Shown: positions 15,970-23,234 of the stretch, piece by piece | Position numbering within the stretch: the stretch's first letter is position 1 | How the letters are laid out: every line of letters starts with the position of its first letter | Assembly: GCA_050251415.1 (NCBI GenBank) | Contig: JBFWMT010000001.1 | Location: forward strand, 1 to 64,000 | Direction of reading: 5' to 3' | Length of the DNA stretch: 64,000 nt | From: UBA8514 sp050251415 | GTDB lineage: Bacteria; Bacillota; Clostridia; Lachnospirales; Anaerotignaceae | Made by a program: the position numbers and the translations under genes | The notes under the pieces: model-generated | The model's input: the letters and a program-made list of their open reading frames with translations, nothing else | Told to the model about the DNA's origin: nothing | Databases searched by the model: none

Positions 15970-16425
15970 TTACTTCACCCCTAATAATTCAGCTATTACC
16001 TTGCCAGTGCTGTTTTTATGACAAAAAACGAACTCAATGTTATGCTTGTACTTCCAGCTTGCTAAAATTCTGTACAACGTACGCCCTTCCAATTTTGTGT
16101 ATGGCGTTCCATCCCTCTTTATGGGACTAACCCAATTATTTATATCTTCTAAGCTATCCAGTTTTTCTTCTATCAATATGTACATCTTCCCCTTTATGCC
16201 ATCCAAACGGCATAATTCACGTTTAAAACGCTCGTGCCCTTGGGTTGCATTGTTGGCAAGTTCAAGCACCCCTTGTTTTCTGTCAATCAGCAGTAAACCA
16301 TTGTCGGCTCTCTGGTAATCCCCTACATATAGCTTGGTAACTGCATATTTAATTCCACGTTTGTCAAAATATTCTTTTGTTCTCTTAATTGCCGCAGGCT
16401 TCTCCCTGCTATCAATAAATATCAA
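15970..16425 (-). CDS. ERCC4-domain nuclease
   Basis: 151 aa with a TTG start after GGCGGTGAGAG. The XPF/ERCC4 nuclease motifs are all visible: IFIDSREKPAAIKRTKEYF at the N-terminus, then LYVGDYQRADNGLLLIDRKQ (the GD-x-x and ERK-type IDRK residues). The domain spans nearly the whole protein and has no helicase or HhH part. A structure-specific endonuclease for phage recombination or replication intermediates. It is packed between the DUF927 ATPase and SSB. Confidence 0.8.
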   Translation of the reverse strand: MIFIDSREKPAAIKRTKEYFDKRGIKYAVTKLYVGDYQRADNGLLLIDRKQGVLELANNATQGHERFKRELCRLDGIKGKMYILIEEKLDSLEDINNWVSPIKRDGTPYTKLEGRTLYRILASWKYKHNIEFVFCHKNSTGKVIAELLGVK

Positions 16426-16437
16426 TCTCTCACCGCC

Positions 16438-16863
16438 TTAAAATGGTAAATCTTCATCTTCTGGGCTTTCTTCTATGGGATAAAACCCTTCGTTCTCGCC
16501 TTTAGATGGAGCAGTTCCGCCCGCTTCGCCCTTCCCTTTTCCCTTGTAATCCCAATCAAAGGAATTAACCTTAATTTGCCACCCATCCCTGTTGTTGCCG
16601 TCTTTATCAACATACTTGTTATTCTGCATTTCCCCTTGAACGCTGATGCCATCCCCCTTGTGGAAGAATTTATCAATCATTTCCCCCTGCTTGCCAAAGG
16701 AAACGCAATTAAAGAAGTCTGCAACATAGTTTCCGTCCTTGTCCTTAAAGGCTCTGTTCACCGCAACAGAAAACTTGCATACCGATTTATCCCCATTGTA
16801 AAAATTTATTTCAGTGTCCCTGGCAAGCCTCCCATGTATAATTATGCAGTTCAGTTCAATCAC
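16438..16863 (-). CDS. ssb: Single-stranded DNA-binding protein
   Basis: 141 aa. An OB fold (IIIHGRLARDTEINFYNGDK, VCKFSVAVNRAFKDKDGNY, VADFFNCVSFGKQGEMI) is followed by a flexible Gly/Glu-rich linker and the acidic tip SPEDEDLPF that binds partner proteins. Protects phage ssDNA during replication and recombination. Its ATG overlaps the stop of the exonuclease gene, as in many phage recombination operons. Confidence 0.93.
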   Translation of the reverse strand: MIELNCIIIHGRLARDTEINFYNGDKSVCKFSVAVNRAFKDKDGNYVADFFNCVSFGKQGEMIDKFFHKGDGISVQGEMQNNKYVDKDGNNRDGWQIKVNSFDWDYKGKGKGEAGGTAPSKGENEGFYPIEESPEDEDLPF

Positions 16864-17624
16864 TCCATTTCATAAATCAATTCCCTTAAATCAACAACTT
16901 GGCTCAATACCTTGGTTGCCTTGCAGTAGTCACAATGACCACAGCGTGTAGGCTCTATTAACCCTTTTTTTATGTCCGCATAATGTTTTAATCTGCTTTT
17001 AAAATATTTAAGCCTTTCGTCCATAAATTCCTGAGGAACTTTGTACAACGCAATATCTGGAACAGTTTCTTTTGTAACTCCTGCAATAATAAATGGTTTG
17101 TCGCTACCCTCAATTGCCTGATATACCGCACCCTGTAGGTCATAACCCCATGCCTCTGCAAAGGTAAGCAACTGCTTGTCCTTCCACATAGGTTTAAAGT
17201 CTTTCATAACCTTTAAATCCACTATCATTTTAGGGTGCAGTACATCAATTTTTATCTTTACCGGTATGCCATCAATTTCTCCTGTGCGGATAACCTGCTT
17301 ATCTCCATCCATAAACCGCATAAAAAACTTGTCTCTTTCAACCCTTGCTATTATTTCATCAGCCTGTTTGTATGGGGCTTTCAGTTCTCCTTTTTGAGTA
17401 AAAATATCAGCATTTTCAGCCTTAAATAGGTCTAGGCTACCTTCAAAGTAAGCATCTACATAGCTACCAACAAGTAAAGCCGTTGTTTTTGGTTGTTGCC
17501 ATTCGCCTTTTATCTCTGCTAATGCTGCCGCTTCACACTGCTCAAAGGCTTTAAATTGAGATACTCCCATATATTCCATTTGTGCCTGTAAAGAAAAATA
17601 ATTATTCCTGTTCAGTTCCATCAT
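16860..17624 (-). CDS. PD-(D/E)XK exonuclease (phage recombination)
   Basis: About 255 aa. Motifs of the RecE/exodeoxyribonuclease VIII-like group are visible: SQFKAFEQCEAAALAEI near the N-terminus, KIKIDVLHPKMIVDLKVMKD (the D...D-x-K active site) and AWGYDLQGAVYQAIEG. A terminal four-cysteine patch, CGHCDYCKATKVL with an earlier PTRC, suggests an iron-sulfur or zinc site as in AddB/Cas4-type nucleases. Two ATGs (17624, 17621) lie within the end of the upstream gene after GGTGGTGACG. It would resect ends for the annealing protein upstream. Confidence 0.78.
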   Translation of the reverse strand: MMELNRNNYFSLQAQMEYMGVSQFKAFEQCEAAALAEIKGEWQQPKTTALLVGSYVDAYFEGSLDLFKAENADIFTQKGELKAPYKQADEIIARVERDKFFMRFMDGDKQVIRTGEIDGIPVKIKIDVLHPKMIVDLKVMKDFKPMWKDKQLLTFAEAWGYDLQGAVYQAIEGSDKPFIIAGVTKETVPDIALYKVPQEFMDERLKYFKSRLKHYADIKKGLIEPTRCGHCDYCKATKVLSQVVDLRELIYEME

Positions 17625-18405
17625 CGTCACCACCCAGTAATTCCTCTGGATTAATTTCTTCTTTCATTTTGAAGTAATCCTCACGCTTACTTGAACCTTC
17701 TTTAATGGCATTGAATACGCCTCTAAGAGTGTTCAAGTCATTTACGTCAAAGTTTTCAGCGGAGTATCCAATATAGCCCTCAATCATCTTTCGGCTAACC
17801 TTGTAATCTTTGTCAAAAGCCTTAAGCATATTTTTAACGCTGTCCTCAAGGTTTTTCCCTTCACCCTTTTTAATGGTTTCATTGCATACACTTAAAGCCT
17901 TGTCTACAATGTCAGCAGGTATAACACCCAAAATACAAGCCCTTACACGTCTTGCCCCCATATTGGCAGTTATCTCGTAAATATCACGATTATCTGTCAA
18001 TTCAACTTTTCCGTTTCTTGTATCTCTTTCGTGCTTTACACTAAATATCATTGACCGCCTTACATTGGTTTCCAAGTCCCAGGCGTAGGCCATCATTTCC
18101 GAAAGTCCATCACTGTTGTTTAACTCAATAACCCCATAGTCAATATTTCCCCAGCACTGTGCAACGGCTTCTGCAAGCCTTATTGACGGGCCACTCACCT
18201 TCTGACCACCTTTGGGATATGTATAACTAGCACCTTTTGCAAGGCTTTCCCTGCCACACATTTTTTCTATTCGTATAGTGGCATCCATAACATCCCTTGG
18301 AAATTGCTTTGCCATAAAAATAGCACCCTGCACCTCTTGTGCCTGTCTGGATACAACACTGTTAACAGCTAATCCGTTTTTTGCATTAATAATTTCATTA
18401 CCCAT
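17602..18405 (-). CDS. Probable phage single-strand annealing/recombination protein
   Basis: 267 aa. Marks include IFMAKQFPRDVMDATIRIEK, GASYTYPKGGQKVSGPSIRL with AEAVAQCWGNIDYG, and NMGARRVRACILGVIPADIV. The C-terminus is acidic (LLGGDDDGTEQE). I do not recall a firm family name. Position (overlapping an exonuclease and followed by SSB) is that of RecT/Erf/Sak-type annealing proteins, and the acidic tail fits. Function inferred from context. Confidence 0.5.
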   Translation of the reverse strand: MGNEIINAKNGLAVNSVVSRQAQEVQGAIFMAKQFPRDVMDATIRIEKMCGRESLAKGASYTYPKGGQKVSGPSIRLAEAVAQCWGNIDYGVIELNNSDGLSEMMAYAWDLETNVRRSMIFSVKHERDTRNGKVELTDNRDIYEITANMGARRVRACILGVIPADIVDKALSVCNETIKKGEGKNLEDSVKNMLKAFDKDYKVSRKMIEGYIGYSAENFDVNDLNTLRGVFNAIKEGSSKREDYFKMKEEINPEELLGGDDDGTEQE

Positions 18406-18630
18406 TTAACTCGCCCTCGCAATCTCTTTTTTTAAATCAAGTATCTCCAGCAATCTACTAAAACCCATATCCTCCACACAGTCTGCATGGTAATAATCTC
18501 CGTCAATTTCAATTAATTCCTCGCCCTCACAAATGCCCAAACCACACTCTGCACATATGTAAACTTCCTTTGGTGGCTCTGCATTAGGGCAACGGCAATC
18601 ACAAGGATTTTGCCTACACTCCATACACAT
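18406..18630 (-). CDS. Small cysteine-rich zinc-binding phage protein
   Basis: 74 aa with CMECRQNPCDCRCPNAEP, then YICAECGLGICEGEELIEID and YYHADCVEDMGF. The second part looks like a LIM/treble-clef-type ligand set (C-x2-C...H-x2-C). The protein is likely to bind two zinc ions. It lies next to the recombination genes; function unknown. Confidence 0.6.
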   Translation of the reverse strand: MCMECRQNPCDCRCPNAEPPKEVYICAECGLGICEGEELIEIDGDYYHADCVEDMGFSRLLEILDLKKEIARAS

Positions 18631-18633
18631 TTC

Positions 18634-18843
18634 TCAACACTCCTTTGCATCTATTTTTAATGGCTCCGAAAGGTCTGTTATAGTAATTTCAACTTTTCCA
18701 GCAAATTGTTTCGATTGATAATTTTCCTTTTCCATACCAAAGGATTTTGTGAACCTTTCCAGTAAATTTACGTTATCAACCTCTATATCTCCGTATGAAT
18801 TCATCACAACATTACCTGTAACTGTTAAAGTATATTTTTTCAT
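18634..18843 (-). CDS. Small phage protein (69 aa)
   Basis: ATG 18843 follows AGGAGG with 8 bases between; an ATG two codons earlier is too close to that site. The sequence has beta-type strands (KKYTLTVTGNVVMNSYGDIE; KVEITITDLSEPLKID). No family recognised. Confidence 0.5.
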   Translation of the reverse strand: MKKYTLTVTGNVVMNSYGDIEVDNVNLLERFTKSFGMEKENYQSKQFAGKVEITITDLSEPLKIDAKEC

Positions 18844-18927
18844 TTGCATTTCCTCCTAATTTGTGATATTTTCTAATTGAATATTTTTTCTTTGCCGCCC
18901 ACGGAATGCCAGTTCCTAAGCGGCTTT

Positions 18928-19404
18928 TTATTTGGTTAATGCTTGTTCAGCTTCTTCCTTGGTGAGGAATACAGTTTTGCCGAATTCATCAGCGTCAAGC
19001 CATATATTGTAAAAAATAGGACTATCTTTGAAATAAATATGGTCTTTATTGCAGAACATATCTCTGCTGAAGTCAGAAATCATCCCTTTAACAACCTTGG
19101 TCATTCCGTTCACAAGGGTTACAGTGCGATACACCGTATCCCCAACCTTGAATGGCAACTCAACTAACCGCCCTTGCAGTTTTAATTCCGCTAGGTGCAT
19201 AATTTCATCTGGCTCAAGCTCTGTGTCCTCGTATTCGGCAAGCTTTGTACTTATATCTAATAGAACTCCGCTTTCCGCTCCATTCCCACACTCTGAACGC
19301 TTAGCCAAATCTAAAATATTGTACATTCCTTCGGGGTCGTTCGGATTTACAAAACTAATCTCTTCAAGACCTAAATTATCATTTCTAATTGTTAACCGTT
19401 CCAT
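18928..19404 (-). CDS. Phage protein of unknown function (158 aa)
   Basis: ATG 19404 is preferred: it overlaps the stop of the upstream gene (TGATG) and follows GGTGATT, while the frame open further up has no site. The product begins MERLTIRNDNLGLEEISFVN, and continues with LAEYEDTELEPDEIMHLAEL. The line 'KLAEYEDTGLTPEEV' is a hallmark of a very common small phage protein in Lachnospiraceae. The C-terminal half has PFKVGDTVYRTVTLVNG and FLTKEEAEQAL. Function unknown. Confidence 0.6.
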   Translation of the reverse strand: MERLTIRNDNLGLEEISFVNPNDPEGMYNILDLAKRSECGNGAESGVLLDISTKLAEYEDTELEPDEIMHLAELKLQGRLVELPFKVGDTVYRTVTLVNGMTKVVKGMISDFSRDMFCNKDHIYFKDSPIFYNIWLDADEFGKTVFLTKEEAEQALTK

Positions 19405-19583
19405 CAAATCACCGTCATCCCTTCTAACTCTTTTAATAACCGATTTCTTTCGATTAGCCACTCTATGGGAATATCCCAATCCGTTCCAATTCTTGCCGAT
19501 ATAGCTATTTCCAACGCTTTAAACCGTTCTTCTTTCCAAAACTTTTCTTGCATGATACCTAAAGGCGGCTTACCATGTCCCAT
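19404..19583 (-). CDS. Small phage protein (59 aa)
   Basis: ATG 19583 follows AGGAGGGG. The product contains KFWKEERFKALEIAISARIG and WDIPIEWLIERNRLLKEL, one amphipathic helical protein. It overlaps both neighbours, which supports coding. Unknown function. Confidence 0.45.
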   Translation of the reverse strand: MGHGKPPLGIMQEKFWKEERFKALEIAISARIGTDWDIPIEWLIERNRLLKELEGMTVI

Positions 19584-19594
19584 CGGATCCCCTC

Positions 19595-19975
19595 CTAACT
19601 CACAAAAACCGCTATGATAAAACACACCACTATTGCAAAAAGCAATTTTATGTAACCCTCAAGCCATTTCCGCATATCCCTGTTGTATTGTCTTTCTTTG
19701 CGAAGTTTGCTTGATAAATCCCACATGTTGGTTTCCGTTGTTGACATTCTCAACATTAAGGTTAATATATCTCGATGTGTATCACCTAAATCACCAACCA
19801 ATTCTGCTACAGCCTGTCCTGTCTGTTTCTGGACTTTTCTGATTGCAATGTTATCTTCGTCAATGGTTTCTGCCATATCCCTGCATATCCTTACGTCCTC
19901 GCTTATTCCCATCATTTTACGTGACATTGTTTTAAATCGGTCGGAACTAAATTCCTTTTGTATTCTGTGTCCCAT
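19595..19975 (-). CDS. Small membrane-anchored phage protein
   Basis: 126 aa from ATG 19975 after GGGAGGGAAATA. A long helical/coiled region (residues 10-100, e.g. DLSSKLRKERQYNRDMRKWL) is followed by a C-terminal membrane helix YIKLLFAIVVCFIIAVFVS. A tail-anchored coiled protein in the early region; a superinfection or host-takeover role is possible but not shown. Confidence 0.5.
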   Translation of the reverse strand: MGHRIQKEFSSDRFKTMSRKMMGISEDVRICRDMAETIDEDNIAIRKVQKQTGQAVAELVGDLGDTHRDILTLMLRMSTTETNMWDLSSKLRKERQYNRDMRKWLEGYIKLLFAIVVCFIIAVFVS

Positions 19976-20011
19976 TATTTCCCTCCCTGTCAACATCTAA
20001 TTTAATTCACC

Positions 20012-20452
20012 TCATGAAAGTGTTGCATATCTTTCAGCACGTTCCTCTTCTTCAAGTTTTTCCAAATACGTTCTGTTGTCCTTAACCACACCATTCATTT
20101 CATTAAGTTCATCTTGCAATTCTTTGACTGTACCTTTCCACCTGTCTCTGATGTCTTTGAGGTTCTTTCGGTGCTGTTCAATTAGAGAAAGTTGTTTCTT
20201 TCGTTCTTCCATATCCGCTATAAAATCACGGCCCTCATCATATTCAGCAAGCGTTATCGCCCCATATCCGTACAGGTCTTGCAACTCCTCAACAGTGGCA
20301 CAGCCGTGATAGCTTTCATTTCTAATTTTCTCTAAACGATCCTCTGAAGCTTTCAAAGCTGACTTTGCATATTTTTTATACAGCCGGTCTATATCGGTTG
20401 CCATCATCTTGGCAAGCTCGATGCCCTGCTCTATATCTTGCTTTGCTGTCAT
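20012..20452 (-). CDS. Coiled-coil phage protein
   Basis: 146 aa, nearly all helical and charged: LYKKYAKSALKASEDRLEKI, then ERKKQLSLIEQHRKNLKDIR and KELQDELNEMNGVV. A short non-helical part (VEELQDLYGYGAITLAEYDE) interrupts it. No catalytic motif. Position in the early operon only. Confidence 0.5.
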   Translation of the reverse strand: MTAKQDIEQGIELAKMMATDIDRLYKKYAKSALKASEDRLEKIRNESYHGCATVEELQDLYGYGAITLAEYDEGRDFIADMEERKKQLSLIEQHRKNLKDIRDRWKGTVKELQDELNEMNGVVKDNRTYLEKLEEEERAERYATLS

Positions 20453-20465
20453 TTATTTCCCTCCC

Positions 20466-20543
20466 TCACTTCACCAACCCCGACATAACGGCAATAATGG
20501 CTAGAATGCCTATACCTCTGTAGGGGATTAGAAATCTTTTCAT
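20466..20543 (-). CDS. Tiny membrane peptide ORF (25 aa)
   Basis: ATG 20543 lies just after the stop of the XRE-like gene, with AAAGGGGGC upstream. The peptide is MKRFLIPYRGIGILAIIAVM plus five residues: a basic start and one hydrophobic helix. Good ribosome binding site and tight packing support translation; no family known. Confidence 0.4.
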   Translation of the reverse strand: MKRFLIPYRGIGILAIIAVMSGLVK

Positions 20544-20785
20544 TCGTTAGCCCCCTTTAACAATTCAGTTAATGGTATATGTAGCACCTTCGATACTCTT
20601 CTTAACTCCCCTAACGTGAAATTTTCTGGCTTTTTCATACGGTCACTGAATGTTGGCCTGCAAATATGCACACCCGCTGACAGCTTTGTATCATTAAGGT
20701 TGTACTCAGCTTTTCCATGGCGAATTCTTTTAACAAGTGCCTCATTATCGGCTGTGTACTCCCCTAAGGGTTTTACCTTTGGCAT
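20540..20785 (-). CDS. XRE-like small DNA-binding protein
   Basis: 81 aa. LVKRIRHGKAEYNLNDTKLS with AGVHICRPTFSDRMKKPENF and TLGELRRVSKVLHIPLTELL reads as a Cro/CI-type helix-turn-helix ending in the usual 'L-x-I-P-L-x-E-L' helix. AGGAGGAATTAAAT precedes the ATG. Probably a small early regulator (Cro-like), leftward from the switch region. Confidence 0.65.
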   Translation of the reverse strand: MPKVKPLGEYTADNEALVKRIRHGKAEYNLNDTKLSAGVHICRPTFSDRMKKPENFTLGELRRVSKVLHIPLTELLKGANE

Positions 20786-20802
20786 ATTTAATTCCTCCTT
20801 TA

Positions 20803-20955
20803 TTAAAGAACTTTATAAGTAATTTCATGACCTGGATTTTCAACAATTAACTTTTTCTTTAGTTCAGAAACCATCATGTTATTGTCTAGTGCTGCCTGAA
20901 TAACCTCAACGAGTTTCTTTCCATCAAGATACGCCTAAATTTTTTTCTGCTTCAT
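20803..20955 (-). pseudogene. Small phage gene broken by an in-frame amber codon at codon 7
   Basis: ATG 20955 has a good site (GGAGTGAAATCAA) and opens a 51-codon frame to TAA 20803-20805, but codon 7 is TAG (20935-20937). Beyond it the frame reads AYLDGKKLVEVIQAALDNNM and then MVSELKKKLIVENPGHEITY, a normal-looking helical protein. It has the packing of the other early genes. Either a nonsense mutation or a readthrough site; an internal restart is unlikely because no start codon with a site follows before the ATG pair in the middle. Confidence 0.6.
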
Positions 20956-20968
20956 TTGATTTCACTCC

Positions 20969-21148
20969 TTATGTATTAACAACTCTATTTTCCTCGCAAA
21001 ACTGCTTTAAATCCTCATCGCTAATGCGTACGGTTTTCGTTCCTCCAATTTTAATAGCGCCTAGCTTTCCTTTCCTCACCCAGTCACTTACAGTACACTC
21101 AGCTACTTTCAAAATACTTGCCACTTCTGCAACAGTATAAAACTTCAT
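20969..21148 (-). CDS. xis: Excisionase-like helix-turn-helix protein
   Basis: 59 aa. MKFYTVAEVASILKVAECTV followed by SDWVRKGKLGAIKIGGTKTV and RISDEDLKQF is a complete MerR-like excisionase-family DNA-binding domain. GGGGTGAATTT precedes ATG 21148. It is the first gene after the leftward promoter at 21295-21322, the usual place for a gene needed early on induction, and would direct the integrase towards excision. Confidence 0.72.
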   Translation of the reverse strand: MKFYTVAEVASILKVAECTVSDWVRKGKLGAIKIGGTKTVRISDEDLKQFCEENRVVNT

Positions 21149-21267
21149 AAATTCACCCCGTTTTCTTGTTGTTTTTTTGTTTTTGTATTGATTTCTTCTG
21201 TTTTCCGTGGTATTCTTGATTTACGAGAGAAAAAATAACACGGTTTTACAATTACCCTACTATGTTT

Positions 21268-21322
21268 TTGACTAGATTTTCTTGCTATAGTTGTATTATA
21301 GCATGGTTTTGTTGCTAGTCAA
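21268..21322 (-). promoter_or_regulatory. Leftward early promoter and repressor operators
   Basis: On the minus strand TTGACT (21317-21322) and TATAAT (21295-21300) lie 16 bases apart. TTGACTAG (21268-21275) and its inverse CTAGTCAA (21315-21322) flank the promoter, the second covering the -35 box, and a further AGCTAG lies near 21,331. This is the expected lysogenic switch, with the CI-like repressor encoded rightward from 21375. Confidence 0.6.
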
Positions 21323-21374
21323 TAGATTTTAGCTAGGTTTTATTGTTATTCTTATATTTTGTGAGGTATAGACA

Positions 21375-22019
21375 ATGGATACTAGAGAAAAGATATTGAA
21401 ACTTATGGAAAATAACCAAATGACAAAGTATAAACTTGCTAAAGAAATTGGAATAAGCAATGGGATAGTAAGTGATTGGGCTAATGGCAAAAGCTCATCC
21501 TATACAAAATACATTGGAGCTATTGCCAGAATATTCAATGTATCTGTAGATTATCTGTTGGGTACTAGCGAAACAAATGACTCCCATAAACTGCCTAAGG
21601 GTGCAATCCCCGTTGATATATCATCTTTTGTTAAAATACCTATTATTGGCTCAATACGTTGCGGAGAACCCCTATTTGAAGAAAGCAATATCGAAGGATA
21701 CGAATATGTGTCCGTTGATGATTTGTGCAAAGGTGAAACTTATTTTTATCTTAGGGCAAAAGGCGACAGTATGATAAATGCAGGTATTAACCAGGGTGAT
21801 TTATTGCTGATTCGGGCGCAGTCTGATGTGGATAATGGAGATATAGCAGTAGTTAATGTAAATGGGGACGAAGAAACCCTTAAAAGAGTTATAAAAAAAG
21901 ATAAGGCTATTATTTTACAGCCAGAAAACACAGCTTATGAAACCAAGATATTTATAGGAAAAGAATTGAGCCTCTTGCACATACAAGGTAGGTTAATGCA
22001 AGTTGTAAAGAAATATTAA
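21375..22019 (+). CDS. CI-like phage repressor (XRE + S24 LexA-like peptidase)
   Basis: 214 aa. Residues 1-60 are an XRE helix-turn-helix (KYKLAKEIGISNGIVSDWAN, then FNVSVDYLLG). The C-terminal half is an S24 self-cleaving domain: PIIGSIRCGEPLFEESNIEG (Cys-Gly... cleavage region), YFYLRAKGDSMINAGINQGD with the catalytic Ser in GDSM, and VVNVNGDEETLKRVIKKDKA with the Lys. It should keep the prophage silent and be inactivated by RecA after DNA damage. The operators at 21268-21322 lie directly upstream. Confidence 0.9.
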   Translation: MDTREKILKLMENNQMTKYKLAKEIGISNGIVSDWANGKSSSYTKYIGAIARIFNVSVDYLLGTSETNDSHKLPKGAIPVDISSFVKIPIIGSIRCGEPLFEESNIEGYEYVSVDDLCKGETYFYLRAKGDSMINAGINQGDLLLIRAQSDVDNGDIAVVNVNGDEETLKRVIKKDKAIILQPENTAYETKIFIGKELSLLHIQGRLMQVVKKY

Positions 22020-22072
22020 AATAAAAAACACCTCAATATTGAATTGTAAATAGATTATAAGGAGGACTTTTA

Positions 22073-22303
22073 ATGGAAATGTCAACTAAAGCTAAAGAAA
22101 GAAATGAAGCTTTCTTTTCTCTTGATAAGAATAAAATTGAAGCTTACTTAAAGAAATATAATATTCCACGCCCCCAAAATGAACTTGTTTTTTGGGCAGG
22201 CATATATAAAGCGATACTTGTTATACCGAGCGCTCCTGATGACTTAGTTCTTAAATCTAAATGGTGGCTTAAACAGCATAATTTTAAAGAAGGTATTTTC
22301 TAA
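22073..22303 (+). CDS. Small lysogeny-module protein
   Basis: 76 aa starting ATG 22073 after AAGGAGG. Contains NEAFFSLDKNKIEAYLKKYN and ELVFWAGIYKAILVIPSAPD. Likely a small globular or membrane-associating protein expressed with the repressor. Similar '…F-W-A-G-I-x-K-A…' small proteins occur beside repressors in Firmicutes prophages, from memory. Function unknown. Confidence 0.5.
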   Translation: MEMSTKAKERNEAFFSLDKNKIEAYLKKYNIPRPQNELVFWAGIYKAILVIPSAPDDLVLKSKWWLKQHNFKEGIF

Positions 22304-22428
22304 ATAAAAAACCACCCCAATACAGCGAATATTGGAATGGCTAAGTAAGAATTAACGCCGAGGTGCGAAAACCCTTAATTACATTATAGCATTATGTTAA
22401 ATAATGTCAAATTAAGGGAGGATTTATT

Positions 22429-23067
22429 ATGAAAAAGTATCTAAAAGTTTTACTATCTATTTTTGTTTGCTTAATGCTTGCAACTACATCCTTTGCACAC
22501 AGTGGGCGTACAGATAGTTCTGGCGGGCACAAGGACAATAAAAATGTAAGCGGTTTAGGATCTTATCATTATCACCATGGATATGGCCCACATCTTCATC
22601 CTAATGGAGTTTGCCCATACACAACTAATACCACTAGTTCAACCAACAGTAACAGTAAAACATCTAATAATACAAAAGTCATAAGCTCAAATGCTACTTC
22701 TTTCACAGATATAAGCGCCTACATAAACAGTAATTTTATACCATCCGTAAACTACAAAGATTATACATACATTGTTGCTGAAGACCTATCCAATTATGGA
22801 TTTGACGTTGTGTGGAATGGAGACGAAAGAACCTTAAAGATTAAAAGAAATAATTTAAAAGATATAAAATCAGTTTCATCATCAAATTTGGATGAAACAT
22901 ATGATATCGAAACCTCTGACATAAAAACATATATTTATGATACAACATCGCAGTCATATAAACTCATTAATTCATATAATATTGGCGGAAAAACTATCAT
23001 AAAATTTGCAGACATTGGGCAGACAACATGGAATAACCAGGCAAGGTCTACGACTATATTAATTTAA
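22429..23067 (+). CDS. Secreted YHYH-motif protein with stalk-like domain (lysogenic conversion candidate)
   Basis: 212 aa, ATG 22429 after AGGGAGGATTTATT. A Sec signal peptide (KKYLKVLLSIFVCLMLATTS-FA) is followed by HSGRTDSSGGHKDNKNVSGL and GSYHYHHGYGPHLHPNGVCP, the His-rich YHYH motif likely to bind metal. After a Ser/Thr/Asn linker the C-terminal part (FTDISAYINSNFIPSVNYKD, then YGFDVVWNGDERTLKIKR) resembles copper-amine-oxidase-N-like 'stalk' domains. It sits between repressor and integrase, where cargo genes expressed in the lysogen are found. Role in the host envelope unknown. Confidence 0.7.
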   Translation: MKKYLKVLLSIFVCLMLATTSFAHSGRTDSSGGHKDNKNVSGLGSYHYHHGYGPHLHPNGVCPYTTNTTSSTNSNSKTSNNTKVISSNATSFTDISAYINSNFIPSVNYKDYTYIVAEDLSNYGFDVVWNGDERTLKIKRNNLKDIKSVSSSNLDETYDIETSDIKTYIYDTTSQSYKLINSYNIGGKTIIKFADIGQTTWNNQARSTTILI

Positions 23068-23100
23068 TATATATCAGGATTTAGGTCATTATAAAATAAA

Positions 23101-23130
23101 AAGCCCCTCCTGCGCTAACAGGAAGGACTT
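23101..23130 (+). terminator. Terminator-like hairpin after the YHYH gene
   Basis: AAGCCCCTCCTG and CAGGAAGGACTT pair around a 6-base loop (one or two mismatches). It ends the transcript of the secreted protein. T-run is weak on both sides. Confidence 0.45.
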
Positions 23131-23138
23131 AATATATA

Positions 23139-23193
23139 GCGGTCATACAAAGTATAACACGCTCCAAGCAAGCAAATTATACCATACGACCGC
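23139..23193. repeat. Interrupted inverted repeat before the integrase gene
   Basis: GCGGTC (23139-23144) pairs with GACCGC (23188-23193), and GTATAA pairs with TTATAC just inside, leaving a loop of about 20 bases. It lies 40 bp upstream of the integrase start and could be an RNA control element or an integrase arm site. Confidence 0.4.
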
Positions 23194-23234
23194 CTTTATT
23201 TCTATACCCAAAATAAAAAGGAGGTCATTTTTTT

